A stretch of DNA of 47,334 bases. Origin: an uncultured Oscillospiraceae bacterium. Lineage in GTDB: Bacteria > Bacillota > Clostridia > Oscillospirales > Acutalibacteraceae. The position numbers were made by a program, and so were the translations under genes. Positions 31,639 through 41,226 of the stretch are shown in pieces. The stretch is from contig URPQ01000006.1 of the NCBI GenBank assembly GCA_900549755.1, positions 1-47,334 of the forward strand, written 5' to 3'. Numbering within the stretch: the first letter of the stretch is position 1; each line of letters opens with the position of its first letter. Below the pieces are notes generated by a model. That model worked only from the letters and a program-made list of their open reading frames with translations, had not been told where the DNA came from and made no database searches.

Positions 31639-32664
31639 ATGGAAAAACCGTTGCTGAGCGTTATTATGCCGGTGTACAACTCCGCCGAATATATCGAAAC
31701 CGCCGTAAAAAGCGTTTTGGACCAGACTTTTTCGGCTCTTGAGCTTATATGTATTGACGACTGCTCAAAGGATAACAGCCTTGAAATACTCAAAAAAACA
31801 GCGGAAAAAGACAGCCGTCTGCGTGTTATACCTCTGGAAGAAAACGGCGGTGCCGGCAATGCCAGAAATATAGGCATAGCTCATGCCGGGGCGGAATATA
31901 TAACCTTTATTGACGCGGATGATTATATTGAACCCGGGCTTTATGAAAGCGCATACGCCCTGACCGCCGGCGGAACCGACGAGGTGGTGTGGGGCGTTAC
32001 CGAGGAGTATTATAACGCCGCAGGCAAGCATATGTCGTCTAATCGGATAATTCCTGCCGCCGGATTATATAAAGGCAGGGAACAGATAGCGAAACAGGCA
32101 ACGGCGCTTGAAAGAGACACGCTTTTCGGTTATCAGTGGAATTCAATTTATAAAGCATCGATAATAAGAGAAAACAATATCAGATTCTGCGATTCTGTTT
32201 TTTATGAGGATTATTTCTTTAATCTTGATTTTATAAGGCATGCCGGTAGCCTTGCAACGCTGGACAGCGCCGGTTATCATTATTTTAAAAGAGTTAACGG
32301 CAGCATAACAAACAGATTTGCAAAGGATTATTTTGAATTGAGCTATAAGCGCGTGAAATCAATGTATGAATTTTGCATTGAAAATAAAATTTCAGACCGT
32401 GAAACCGGAAATATTCTTGCCGGCCGCTTGTTAAGATATACGCTTTCCGCGCTTGCGCGGAATAACAATCCGCTTTCGGATATGAATGCGAAAGACAGAA
32501 AAAAATGGTTTGAAGAGGTCTGCAATATGCCGCTTTACTCATCGCTGCTGCCCGGTTCGGACAGCGGAAATTTTGTTTTCGGGATATTGAAAAGGGCTAT
32601 TCTCAATCACAACGGCACAATAGCCTTGCTTTTGGGAAAATTCGTTTATGCCGTAAGAAGATAA
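31639..32664 (+). CDS. family 2 glycosyltransferase
   Basis: 341 residues, related to its neighbour: LSVIMPVYNSAEYIETAVKS, IDDCSKDNSLEIL, NGGAGNARNIGI and the DxD-type IDADDY. It starts one base after the upstream stop, with GGGGAG upstream. The C-terminal half is AT-richer and closer to the downstream genes than to the first transferase. Confidence 0.9.
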   Translation: MEKPLLSVIMPVYNSAEYIETAVKSVLDQTFSALELICIDDCSKDNSLEILKKTAEKDSRLRVIPLEENGGAGNARNIGIAHAGAEYITFIDADDYIEPGLYESAYALTAGGTDEVVWGVTEEYYNAAGKHMSSNRIIPAAGLYKGREQIAKQATALERDTLFGYQWNSIYKASIIRENNIRFCDSVFYEDYFFNLDFIRHAGSLATLDSAGYHYFKRVNGSITNRFAKDYFELSYKRVKSMYEFCIENKISDRETGNILAGRLLRYTLSALARNNNPLSDMNAKDRKKWFEEVCNMPLYSSLLPGSDSGNFVFGILKRAILNHNGTIALLLGKFVYAVRR

Positions 32665-32700
32665 TTCGTTTTGAAATGCTGTTACAGGGGTGAAAAATTA

Positions 32701-33780
32701 TTGCCAGAGCATATTTTGGTGTACGGAATGACAGATAATCCCGGCGGAATTGAAATGTATCTTATGAATCAGCTGCGAACGGCGGACAGGGAAAAAATTG
32801 TTTTTGATTTTGTAACGGATTTTCCGACAATAGCATACGCCGATGAAATAAAATCGTACGGTTCAGAAATTTATTATATTCCCGCAAAAAGCAAAAGCCT
32901 GCCCGGGCATTTGCGTCAGATGTATAGGATACTTCGCAGTCATCCCGAATATAAAAAGGTTTATTTTAATATTCTTGACGCCGGCGCGGCAATAACCGAG
33001 GTTGTTCCATGGCTTTTGCGGCGAAAGGTTATAACGCACAGTCATAACGGAAATACCGATAAAATCAGACTTCATAAGCTGTGCAGACCTTTTCTTAACC
33101 TTTTCACGGATAAAAGGTACGCCTGCTCGGGGGTTGCGGCCGGGTTTATGTTCGGCAAAAGGCATGCGGAAATTATTCCGAATATGATTGACGCCGGGAA
33201 GTATAGCTTTTCTGAAGATAAGCGCGCCGCAAAACGTAAAGAACTGGGAATAGAAAATAAATTTGTCATTTGTCATGTCGGAAGATTATCACCGCAAAAA
33301 AATCCGTTCGGACTAATTGATATATTCGCGGAAGTTTTAAAGGCTGCTGAAAATTCGGTGCTTTTAAGCGTGGGCAGCGGTGAAATTGCCGATGAAGTTC
33401 ATAATTACGCGAAAGAAAAAGGCGTTTACGGAAATATCCTTTTTTTAGGCAGACGAAACGATATTGACTGCCTTTTAAGTGCGGCTGATGTTTTTCTTCT
33501 CCCGTCATTTTATGAGGGTCTGCCGATAGTTGCGATTGAGGCGCAGGCTTCGGGACTTCCGTGCGTTTTGTCCGACTGTATATCGCCCGAAACGGCAATC
33601 ACCGGAAATGTGAAATTTTTAAGCCTGGAAGAGCCTGTTTCCGATTGGGTTGACGTTATAACGGGATATAAGGACTTCAGGCGGGCAGATATGCGCAGCG
33701 AAGTTGCAAAAGCGGGATATGATATTAGTCATCCGTCTTCGGCGGAGAAAAATTTACGGAGTTATTTTGAAGAAAAATAA
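32701..33780 (+). CDS. family 4 glycosyltransferase
   Basis: About 360 residues, GT-B fold. N-terminal PGGIEMYLMNQL, C-terminal VGRLSPQKNPFGLIDIF and the nucleotide-sugar motif PSFYEGLPIVAIEAQASGLP (E-x7-E) are clear. TTG at 32701 is the likely start because AGGGGTG sits upstream; an earlier TTG at 32671 lacks one. It probably transfers a hexose. Confidence 0.9.
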   Translation: MPEHILVYGMTDNPGGIEMYLMNQLRTADREKIVFDFVTDFPTIAYADEIKSYGSEIYYIPAKSKSLPGHLRQMYRILRSHPEYKKVYFNILDAGAAITEVVPWLLRRKVITHSHNGNTDKIRLHKLCRPFLNLFTDKRYACSGVAAGFMFGKRHAEIIPNMIDAGKYSFSEDKRAAKRKELGIENKFVICHVGRLSPQKNPFGLIDIFAEVLKAAENSVLLSVGSGEIADEVHNYAKEKGVYGNILFLGRRNDIDCLLSAADVFLLPSFYEGLPIVAIEAQASGLPCVLSDCISPETAITGNVKFLSLEEPVSDWVDVITGYKDFRRADMRSEVAKAGYDISHPSSAEKNLRSYFEEK

Positions 33781-33814
33781 AATATAACTGTTTAAAATCA
33801 AGGAGAGAATTCAA

Positions 33815-35221
33815 TTGCAGAATATATGTTTAAATGAAAAGAAAAAGGATTTTGCACGGAAAATTTTTATTTCTGTTTTTTTGATATATGCTATACTCGG
33901 TTCTAACAGTTTAACATACGGAAACAGAATAATAACGCCGATAATGTGGGCGGCTATGTTTTTTTCGGTTGTGATTCTGGCTTACCGGCTTTTGAATCTG
34001 AAGGAATATTTCAAGGCGCCCGAGACCGTTATTATAATTGCCGTGCTTTCCACAATCGGATTATCCACCGTAATAAACAGAAATTATTCCTTTAAAAATA
34101 ACATTATCTATTGCGTTTATTGGGTAATATATTTTTTAATACTTTTTACCTGCGAAAAGAAAAAAAGCACAAAAAGCTGCAAATCTGATATCGGGTTTGT
34201 TTCCGTAGTCTTTGTTTCGTATACAACGCTGGCGGTTATTGCGAGCTTTATACTTTTGTTTATGGGTGTCGGAATAACAAATACCGCGAAGGACACAAAT
34301 TATCAGTACAATCTGGGGTTTGTCTGGGGACGCCTGTGGGGTGTCTTTATAAATCCGAACAACGGCGCGGTTTCCTGTGCGGTTTCAATAACAATGCTTA
34401 TTTTTGCGTTTATAAGCTATAAAAAGGTTTGGAAGCGAATCGTTTTCGGTGTTCTGATTTTCATTCATTTAATGTACATAGTTTTTTCGGATTCGCGTAC
34501 CGGCGCGGTAGTTTTGTCTGTCAGTATTGCGTCGTTCCTGCTTTGTGCGGTACTGAACATGATAAAGGATAAAAAACTGATTCTGAAGCTGTTATCCTTT
34601 GTTATGGCGATAGGGGTTGCCGCTGCGGCCTTTGTCAGTGTCAGAGAGCTTAAAAATATAACCAATAATACCGTAAACTTTGTTTCAGGTATTATAAGTG
34701 ACGGAAATAAAGATAATAAAGATAATATCATAGATCGCGGGTATGATATTTCAGATGATGTAAGCAACCGCCGTTTTGATGTATGGAAAAGCGGAGTTGA
34801 GGTATACAAAAATTCAGCGCATAATATTATTTTCGGTCTTTCATTCTGCGGATTTACCGATTATGCCAGAGACAATATGCCGCAGACATATATAGTAAAT
34901 AATGACTTCGGAGATATGACCACGCTTGACAACGAGCTTTTAAATATTTTAATTTCAAACGGAATTATAGGGTTTTTAAGTGTTGCCGCATTTGTAATAT
35001 ATATTATTGCGGTAGTTTTCAAAAATTTCGCATTTATAAGCTCGGGAAATAAATATTATGTGTGTTTAATGTTATCAATTCCCATTTCTCTGGCAGCGGC
35101 GGCAATGTTCTCATCGGTTATGTTTTTCCATTTTTCCCCTAATACTATTATATTCTGGTATCTGCTTGGGCGTTTATCGGCTTTTTTAATCAGCGAAAGG
35201 ACTTATTCTGATGATAAGTAA
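33815..35221 (+). CDS. O-antigen ligase/polymerase-like membrane protein (Wzy-type)
   Basis: 468 residues, ten or more membrane segments and a large outer loop (about 285-365) before the last three helices. FSDSRTGAVVLSVSIASF matches the motif of the O-antigen ligase/Wzy family. It probably polymerises exported repeat units or joins polymer to an acceptor. TTG start with AAGGAG upstream. It overlaps the Stealth gene by 11 bases. Confidence 0.82.
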   Translation: MQNICLNEKKKDFARKIFISVFLIYAILGSNSLTYGNRIITPIMWAAMFFSVVILAYRLLNLKEYFKAPETVIIIAVLSTIGLSTVINRNYSFKNNIIYCVYWVIYFLILFTCEKKKSTKSCKSDIGFVSVVFVSYTTLAVIASFILLFMGVGITNTAKDTNYQYNLGFVWGRLWGVFINPNNGAVSCAVSITMLIFAFISYKKVWKRIVFGVLIFIHLMYIVFSDSRTGAVVLSVSIASFLLCAVLNMIKDKKLILKLLSFVMAIGVAAAAFVSVRELKNITNNTVNFVSGIISDGNKDNKDNIIDRGYDISDDVSNRRFDVWKSGVEVYKNSAHNIIFGLSFCGFTDYARDNMPQTYIVNNDFGDMTTLDNELLNILISNGIIGFLSVAAFVIYIIAVVFKNFAFISSGNKYYVCLMLSIPISLAAAAMFSSVMFFHFSPNTIIFWYLLGRLSAFLISERTYSDDK

Positions 35222-36200
35222 TATTGATATTGTAATTCCGTGGGTGGACGGAAGCGATGAAGAATGGCTTGCTGAGAAAGGGAAATACAGACCCGGTACG
35301 GGCACGGATGATAATGTAAACCGTTACCGTGATTGGGGTCTTCTGCCCTATTGGTTCAGGGGCGTTGAAAAATATGCGCCGTGGATCAGAAAGATTCATT
35401 TTATAACATGGGGGCATGTACCCGGCTGGCTCAATACCGGAAACCCAAAACTTAATATAGTAAAACACAGCGATTATATACCCGGAAAGTATCTGCCCGT
35501 TTTCAGTTCGCACCCAATTGAGCTGAATATGCACCGCATAAATGATTTGTCGGATCAATTCGTTTATTTTAATGACGATGTCTTTCTTACCGGTTACTGT
35601 TCTCCCGAAGACTTTTTTAAAAACGGGAAACCGGTGGATAATGTCACCGAAGTGCCCCTCAGATTTAATGAGGGCGGAATCGACCATATAATCGGTAATA
35701 ATATGGCTGTGATAAACAAGCATTTCAACAAAAAGGAAACGGTGAAGAAAAACAAAAATATCTGGTTTTCCTTTAAAGCGCCGAAAGCAGCGCTTAAAAA
35801 TTTATATATGCTGCCGGTCAACGGCTTTTCGGCATTTGATAATCCGCATTTGCCGCAGCCGTTTTTAAAATCCACACTTACAGATGTATGGAATGCCGAA
35901 AACGAATTGATTGATGAAACCTGCTCTCATAAATTCCGCAATAACGAGGATGTTAATCAGTGGGTTTTCAGATATTGGCAGTTTGCAAAAGGGAATATCA
36001 TTCAGAGCGGGAAAGAGCGCGGAAAATTTTTCTCAATAGGCAAAGATGATAATGAAATACAGGACGCAATACTGAACAGTAAATACAAAACCGTATGTTT
36101 AAGTGACGATGATATTAGCTACGATTTTCAAAAGGAACAAGGTTTTTTGCAAGAGCTTTTTGAAAAGAAACTGCCGGAAAAATCATCTTTTGAAAAGTAA
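35211..36200 (+). CDS. Stealth family sugar-phosphate transferase
   Basis: 329 residues. Conserved regions in order: CR1 IDIVIPWVDGSDEEW (5-19), CR2 with RYRDWGLLPYWFRGVEKYAP and IHFITWG, CR3 FVYFNDDVFL, CR4-like HKFRNNEDVNQW. Stealth proteins transfer hexose-1-phosphate or similar groups and form phosphodiester-linked capsules in bacteria. The polymer here thus probably has phosphodiester bonds. AAAGGA precedes the ATG, inside the upstream gene. Confidence 0.9.
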   Translation: MISNIDIVIPWVDGSDEEWLAEKGKYRPGTGTDDNVNRYRDWGLLPYWFRGVEKYAPWIRKIHFITWGHVPGWLNTGNPKLNIVKHSDYIPGKYLPVFSSHPIELNMHRINDLSDQFVYFNDDVFLTGYCSPEDFFKNGKPVDNVTEVPLRFNEGGIDHIIGNNMAVINKHFNKKETVKKNKNIWFSFKAPKAALKNLYMLPVNGFSAFDNPHLPQPFLKSTLTDVWNAENELIDETCSHKFRNNEDVNQWVFRYWQFAKGNIIQSGKERGKFFSIGKDDNEIQDAILNSKYKTVCLSDDDISYDFQKEQGFLQELFEKKLPEKSSFEK

Positions 36201-36214
36201 GAGGAGTTATTGCT

Positions 36215-37252
36215 GTGGCAAAGGAAATTTATTTTTTGTGTGCGCGCGGAACGCACGGAGGACCCGAGGCGATACATCAGATTGTTGATAAGATCAACGG
36301 CTGTACCTGCTGCAAGGCATATGTCGCTTATTTTCAAAAACAATTTGTTCGGGAAGAAAAGTTTAAAAATTTCAACGTAAACTATATAAGTATCGAAAAT
36401 GTGCCGGATACGCAAAACACCGTACTTTGCACGCCCGAAACACACACCTATTATCTCAGAAAATTTAAAAATGTCCATAAAGTGATAGTGTGGCTTTCCC
36501 TTTATCACTATTTAAGGAACATTAAGGAAGAGAAGTATACTTTTTTGGAACGCTGCAAATATATTTACCCGAAAAACAGGTTCCCGTGGCCGGCGTTTCC
36601 TCTTTACTATATCCGCGATCTGCTGCAGAATAAAAAATATTTTAAATTTGATATGGGCGGAATTCTCCACACGCAGAACTGCGAATATGTGGCCGGGTAT
36701 CTGCGTGAGCATGGGGTTAAGGAATCGGATATGATGTACCTTGACGGTCCGGTGAGAGCGGAATATTTTGAAAATTCAGAACGTCCGCCGAAAAAAAATC
36801 AAATTGCATATAATCCGGGCAAAGGTGCGGAGGAATATGCGCCCGCCGTAGTTGAGAAAATAAAAAAGCTGTGCCCCGATACTGAATTTATACCGATAAA
36901 GGGTATGACCGTTATGCAGGTCAGAGAAGCATTGCTAACTTCAAAGGTCTATCTTGATTTCGGTTTTTTCCCGGGACCCGAGAAGCTCGTCAAGGAAGCG
37001 GCGCTTTGCGGCTGCAATATAATTACTTCCGACAGGGGCGCAGCAAAAAACGATAAAGATATTCTTATCCCGCAGGATTTTAAATTCAATATGGAAACAC
37101 ACCCATATGCGGAAATAGCGGAGCTTGCAAAGAATATGCTTGAAAAGTATGAAGAATATAACAAGCTCTTTGCGCCTTATGTTGAAAAGGTTAAAACCCT
37201 TAACAGTAATTTTGAACGTGATGTAATTGCTTTTGTTGATAGGATAGGCTGA
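36215..37252 (+). CDS. putative glycosyltransferase
   Basis: 345 residues. I cannot name the family, but the layout (N-terminal ARGTHGGPEAIHQIVDKI, C-terminal YNPGKGAEEYAPAVVEKIKK and FGFFPGPEKLVKEAALCGC) looks like a GT-B enzyme with a nucleotide-sugar site at the end. GTG start; GAGGAG lies eight bases before it. It sits between the Stealth gene and the Galf transferase in the same operon. Confidence 0.75.
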   Translation: MAKEIYFLCARGTHGGPEAIHQIVDKINGCTCCKAYVAYFQKQFVREEKFKNFNVNYISIENVPDTQNTVLCTPETHTYYLRKFKNVHKVIVWLSLYHYLRNIKEEKYTFLERCKYIYPKNRFPWPAFPLYYIRDLLQNKKYFKFDMGGILHTQNCEYVAGYLREHGVKESDMMYLDGPVRAEYFENSERPPKKNQIAYNPGKGAEEYAPAVVEKIKKLCPDTEFIPIKGMTVMQVREALLTSKVYLDFGFFPGPEKLVKEAALCGCNIITSDRGAAKNDKDILIPQDFKFNMETHPYAEIAELAKNMLEKYEEYNKLFAPYVEKVKTLNSNFERDVIAFVDRIG

Positions 37253-37281
37253 CGCAGCCGGAAAAGGACGCTTGTTGCAAT

Positions 37282-38364
37282 ATGAATAAATACCAGATAG
37301 TAGAGCAGACAAAAAAATTTCAGCATGCGGGAAGTAAAGCGCGTGAGGACGTTGCATATTTTGCAGAACAATCGGGATATGAACCGGTTGTTATTAAGTG
37401 CCATATTTTGAAAGGTATGTCTGTTTTTGAAAGGGCTTTCAAATATTTTAAACCGCTTCCGTATTGGATCGGGGCTTTTTTCAGAATCAGGAGACATTCC
37501 GTGGTGCTCCTGCAAAATCCTTTCTATAACCGACAGGCTGGCAGGGAACAGTGCCTTAAATTGTTGAAGAAAATAAAAAAGTGCAGTATTATTTCGGTTA
37601 TTCACGATGCGGAATTTTTAAGAGGCAGCTTATGGTCGGATAAAAATACGCAAAATGAATTTGATTTTATGGAATCAAATTCCGATCTGCTTATAGTTCA
37701 TAACGAGCTTATGAAAAAGGCTTTCTCAGAAAAAGGCATTGATGAAAACAGGCTGATACCGCTTGAAATATTCGATTACCGTACAGATGGTGAAATTCCC
37801 GAAAAAAAGCCCGGAGAAAATACAGCGGACATTATTGTTGCCGGAAATTTAAGACGTGATAAGTGTCCTTATATATACCTTTTAAGTCATCTTGAAAACG
37901 GTTTTTCGGTCAATCTTTACGGTCCGAATTACGGCGGGAACGCGGAAAATACGCAAATAAAGTATAACGGCTCTTTCCCGTCGGAAAAAATACCCGAAAT
38001 CATTGACGGTAAGTTCGGACTGATATGGGACGGCGACAGCGCCGACGGCTGCAACGGTGAAACCGGAAATTATCTCAGATACAACAATCCTCATAAAACA
38101 TCGCTTTACCTTGTTGCGGGTATACCCGTAGTGATTTGGAAGGAAGCGGCAATGGCGCGCTTTGTAGAAAAGGAAAATGTGGGTATCTGTGTAAATTCAT
38201 TGAATGACATTAAGGATAAAATAGACGCAGTGACCGATGAAGAGTATAAAAAAATGCTTGAAAATGTAAACAGAATTGCCGGAAAGCTCGAAAAAGGCCA
38301 TTATCTTAAAACCGCACTGAAAAAATGCGAGGATAAATTCTGCACGGAACAGCGGGGAAATTAA
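37282..38364 (+). CDS. probable galactofuranosyltransferase
   Basis: 360 residues. The region GLIWDGDSADGCNGETGNYL, then YNNPHKTSLYLVAGIPVVIW and FVEKENVGICV, is characteristic of beta-galactofuranosyltransferase-like enzymes (WbbI type). The presence of glf seven genes upstream supports transfer from UDP-Galf. The ribosome site AAGGA is 13 bases from the ATG, so translation may be weak. The stop codon abuts the flippase start. Confidence 0.78.
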   Translation: MNKYQIVEQTKKFQHAGSKAREDVAYFAEQSGYEPVVIKCHILKGMSVFERAFKYFKPLPYWIGAFFRIRRHSVVLLQNPFYNRQAGREQCLKLLKKIKKCSIISVIHDAEFLRGSLWSDKNTQNEFDFMESNSDLLIVHNELMKKAFSEKGIDENRLIPLEIFDYRTDGEIPEKKPGENTADIIVAGNLRRDKCPYIYLLSHLENGFSVNLYGPNYGGNAENTQIKYNGSFPSEKIPEIIDGKFGLIWDGDSADGCNGETGNYLRYNNPHKTSLYLVAGIPVVIWKEAAMARFVEKENVGICVNSLNDIKDKIDAVTDEEYKKMLENVNRIAGKLEKGHYLKTALKKCEDKFCTEQRGN

Positions 38365-39804
38365 GTGTCAAAGGGTAAGGTTGTAAAAAATTATATTTAT
38401 AATACGGCTTATCAGATTTTACTGGTATTAACGCCGCTTATTACATCGCCGTATCTTGCGCGGACGCTTAAAGCAACCTCGGTAGGGATTTTCAACTATT
38501 CGTATTCGGTTGTGGCGTACTTCGTGCTGTTCGGAACGCTCGGCAGCGCGCTTTTTGCGCAAAGGGAAATTGCCTTTTATCAGGAAAATCCGGAAAAACG
38601 TTCAAAGATATTTGGCGAAATAGTGATACTCAGAATGTTTACGGTAGTTATTACTATCGGAATTTATCTGATATTTGCATTCTCTGTCAGGCGTTATCAG
38701 ACGGTTTTTCTGATTCTGGTTACAGAGCTTATTTCCACGGCGTTTGATATAACCTGGTTTTTTCAGGGTATGGAGGATTTCGGGAAAATAGTGATAAGAA
38801 ACACTATTTTCAAGATTGTGGGCATAGTTCTGATCTTTATTTTTGTGAAATCTCCCGCCGACCTTTATAAGTATGCGTTTTGCTTTACAATTCCAACGCT
38901 GCTCGGCAATCTTTCGCTGTGGATATATCTGCCCGAGTATCTGGTTAAAGCCAGACCGGAGCTGAAATCAGTCGCTTTGTATATAAAGCCTATGCTTGCG
39001 CTGTTTGTTCCGCAGATTGCGATTGAGGTATATACGATTCTCGATAAAACTATGATAGGCAAACTTTCAAGCAATATCGATAATGTGGCGTATTACACAT
39101 ATTCTCAGAATATTGTTAAGGCGTTGATGCAGTTAATAACTTCTCTGGGCGTTGTAATGCTGCCCGCAATGACAAATGCCTTTGCTAACCAAAGAGACGA
39201 AGAAGTTAAGGAAATGATGGGCAATTCGGTCAAATTTGTATTTATGCTCGGCTGTCCCATGATGTTCGGACTTGCAGCATGCGCAAATAATCTGGTGCTT
39301 TGGTTCTACGGCGACGGATATGCGGCGGTAGGACCGCTTATGATGGCGATCTGCCCTATTATATTGGCGATCGGGCTTTCAACCGTAATAGGCAAGCAGT
39401 TTCTGCTGCCGTCGAAAAGGCAGACTGCGTTTACGGTATCGGTCATCTGCGGAGCGGCAGTAAACTTTGTGTTAAACCTTCTGCTTATACCGAAATTCAG
39501 CGCAATAGGGGCGTCCGCAGCAACCGTTTGCGCCGAATTTACGGTTGTTATAGTTCAAATCTGCTTTGTGCGTAAGAATATAAATATTTTGGGATATTTA
39601 AAGGATAATATAAGATATTTAATCTATTCGGCAATAATGTTTGTAGCCGTTTACCCGATTTCATATGTAACGGACGGTATAATCTGCACCGCATTGCAGG
39701 TAGTGGCGGGTCTTGCGATATATGCGCTCTGTCTTATAGCAACAAAGGATAAAAATCTTGTCTTTATTTTGAACTCTGCAAAAAGAATTATAAAAAGGAG
39801 ATGA
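38365..39804 (+). CDS. polysaccharide flippase (Wzx/RfbX family)
   Basis: 479 residues, about 14 membrane segments. The start (NYIYNTAYQILLVLTPLITSPYLARTL), FDITWFFQGMEDF and KTMIGKLSS are classic for Wzx flippases. It moves lipid-linked repeat units outward. GTG start immediately after the upstream stop with GGGG upstream. Confidence 0.93.
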   Translation: MSKGKVVKNYIYNTAYQILLVLTPLITSPYLARTLKATSVGIFNYSYSVVAYFVLFGTLGSALFAQREIAFYQENPEKRSKIFGEIVILRMFTVVITIGIYLIFAFSVRRYQTVFLILVTELISTAFDITWFFQGMEDFGKIVIRNTIFKIVGIVLIFIFVKSPADLYKYAFCFTIPTLLGNLSLWIYLPEYLVKARPELKSVALYIKPMLALFVPQIAIEVYTILDKTMIGKLSSNIDNVAYYTYSQNIVKALMQLITSLGVVMLPAMTNAFANQRDEEVKEMMGNSVKFVFMLGCPMMFGLAACANNLVLWFYGDGYAAVGPLMMAICPIILAIGLSTVIGKQFLLPSKRQTAFTVSVICGAAVNFVLNLLLIPKFSAIGASAATVCAEFTVVIVQICFVRKNINILGYLKDNIRYLIYSAIMFVAVYPISYVTDGIICTALQVVAGLAIYALCLIATKDKNLVFILNSAKRIIKRR

Positions 39805-39810
39805 AATATT

Positions 39811-41226
39811 ATGGCGGATTATTTGAAAAAGCGCCCCATGCTTTTTTGCGCGATTGTTTCTGCCGCGCTGTGCATTGCGGGCTTTTACTCGCAATCCGCC
39901 GTATTTTTCTGCGGAATAGCCCTGATAATACTATTCTTTCTTGCGCTCTATTTTCGCCGTCCCGCTGAAATAATCGTTACTCTCATACTGGCTGTTACGG
40001 CAGTCAGTATTCTTTTAACATCTATTAACGCGGCGGATTTGTCGAAGCTTAACGGCGACACCGTAAAGGGTGAGTTTACGGTTGTAAGCGAGCCGGAGGA
40101 CCACGGAACATACACAAGCGAGGTTCTGGAGGTTTGCAAATGCGGGCGCCTTAAAAAGGGTACGCGTATAATTTGCAGCTGCTACGGCGAGACTGCGCCG
40201 GAGTATGGCAACCGCATAGAGGCAAATATTTCTCTTTCAACTTTTAAAAACGGCACACAAAAAAGAGCGTATTACGCTGACGGAATATTCCTGCGCGGCA
40301 GCCTTAAAAACATAAAGGTAGAAAACGGAAACGATGATCCCGTTCTCCATATAATAGGGAACATACGCAAGTATATTAAAAACACGCTGTTTTCAAATAT
40401 GGAATATGATGAAGCCGCTACTGTTGCGGCGATTACCATAGGCGACCGTTCATACTTTTCTGATGAATTTTATGCGAATATTAAAAAAGCAGGTGTCAGC
40501 CATGTTATGGTGGTTTCGGGTATGCACCTGTCGGTTATTGTGGGGCTTACCGCGTTCTTTATTAAAAAGCATTTCTACAATAAATATTTAAGAGCGATTG
40601 TTATGTTCGCAACCGTGCTTTTTATGGCGGCAGTATGCGGCTTTACAAAATCAATTCTTCGCGCAGGTTTTTGCTCGCTGTTTGTGGCTGCAAGTATTCT
40701 CTCTGAGCGTGATAACACTGCCGAAAACTCCTTGGGCGGCGCGGCGGCACTGCTGTTTATTATTTCGCCCTTTACCATTTTCAGCGTTTCCTTTCAGCTT
40801 TCGTTCCTTTCTACCCTCGGCATTGTTTCGGTGGCTATGCCGTGCCTTGATTTTATCAAGGAAAGAAAGCTTTTAAAAACGGGAGCGGCATATGCCTTTG
40901 CCTCGGCAATATTTGTAACCCTTTCCGCTACGCTTTTTACACTGCCGGTTTCAATTTACACCTTCGGCTATATTTCAAACGTTTCGGTATTCACCAATTT
41001 GCTGATAGACGCGGTAGCCGGCATAGCCCTGCAAATTTCCGCAGTGGGCTTGCTTGCGGGTCTTTGTTTCCCGCATATATCAAGGCTTTTATTTATTGCC
41101 GCCGAGCTTGTTGCCGCGGTAATAGCCGCACTGCTTGCCTTTAAAAAGCATCTTTATAAGCTGAGACTTGATGAAATTTACCGTAAGATTGCAAGCGAAA
41201 GGGGCAGAAAATTAAAATGGCTGTGA
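39811..41226 (+). CDS. comEC: ComEC/Rec2 DNA uptake channel, short form
   Basis: 471 residues. An N-terminal DUF4131-type OB region (about 60-160) precedes the competence domain with GDRSYFSDEFYANIKKAGVS, HVMVVSGMHLSVIVGL and many membrane helices. The metallo-beta-lactamase-like C-terminal domain of full-length ComEC is absent. It would import single-stranded DNA in transformation. AGGAG precedes the ATG. It lies six bases after the flippase and overlaps holA by ten. Confidence 0.9.
   Translation: MADYLKKRPMLFCAIVSAALCIAGFYSQSAVFFCGIALIILFFLALYFRRPAEIIVTLILAVTAVSILLTSINAADLSKLNGDTVKGEFTVVSEPEDHGTYTSEVLEVCKCGRLKKGTRIICSCYGETAPEYGNRIEANISLSTFKNGTQKRAYYADGIFLRGSLKNIKVENGNDDPVLHIIGNIRKYIKNTLFSNMEYDEAATVAAITIGDRSYFSDEFYANIKKAGVSHVMVVSGMHLSVIVGLTAFFIKKHFYNKYLRAIVMFATVLFMAAVCGFTKSILRAGFCSLFVAASILSERDNTAENSLGGAAALLFIISPFTIFSVSFQLSFLSTLGIVSVAMPCLDFIKERKLLKTGAAYAFASAIFVTLSATLFTLPVSIYTFGYISNVSVFTNLLIDAVAGIALQISAVGLLAGLCFPHISRLLFIAAELVAAVIAALLAFKKHLYKLRLDEIYRKIASERGRKLKWL

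Noticed and set aside
36941..37605. Minus-strand frames overlapping the glycosyltransferases
   Set aside because: They are opposite clear coding genes and carry no motifs or translation signals.
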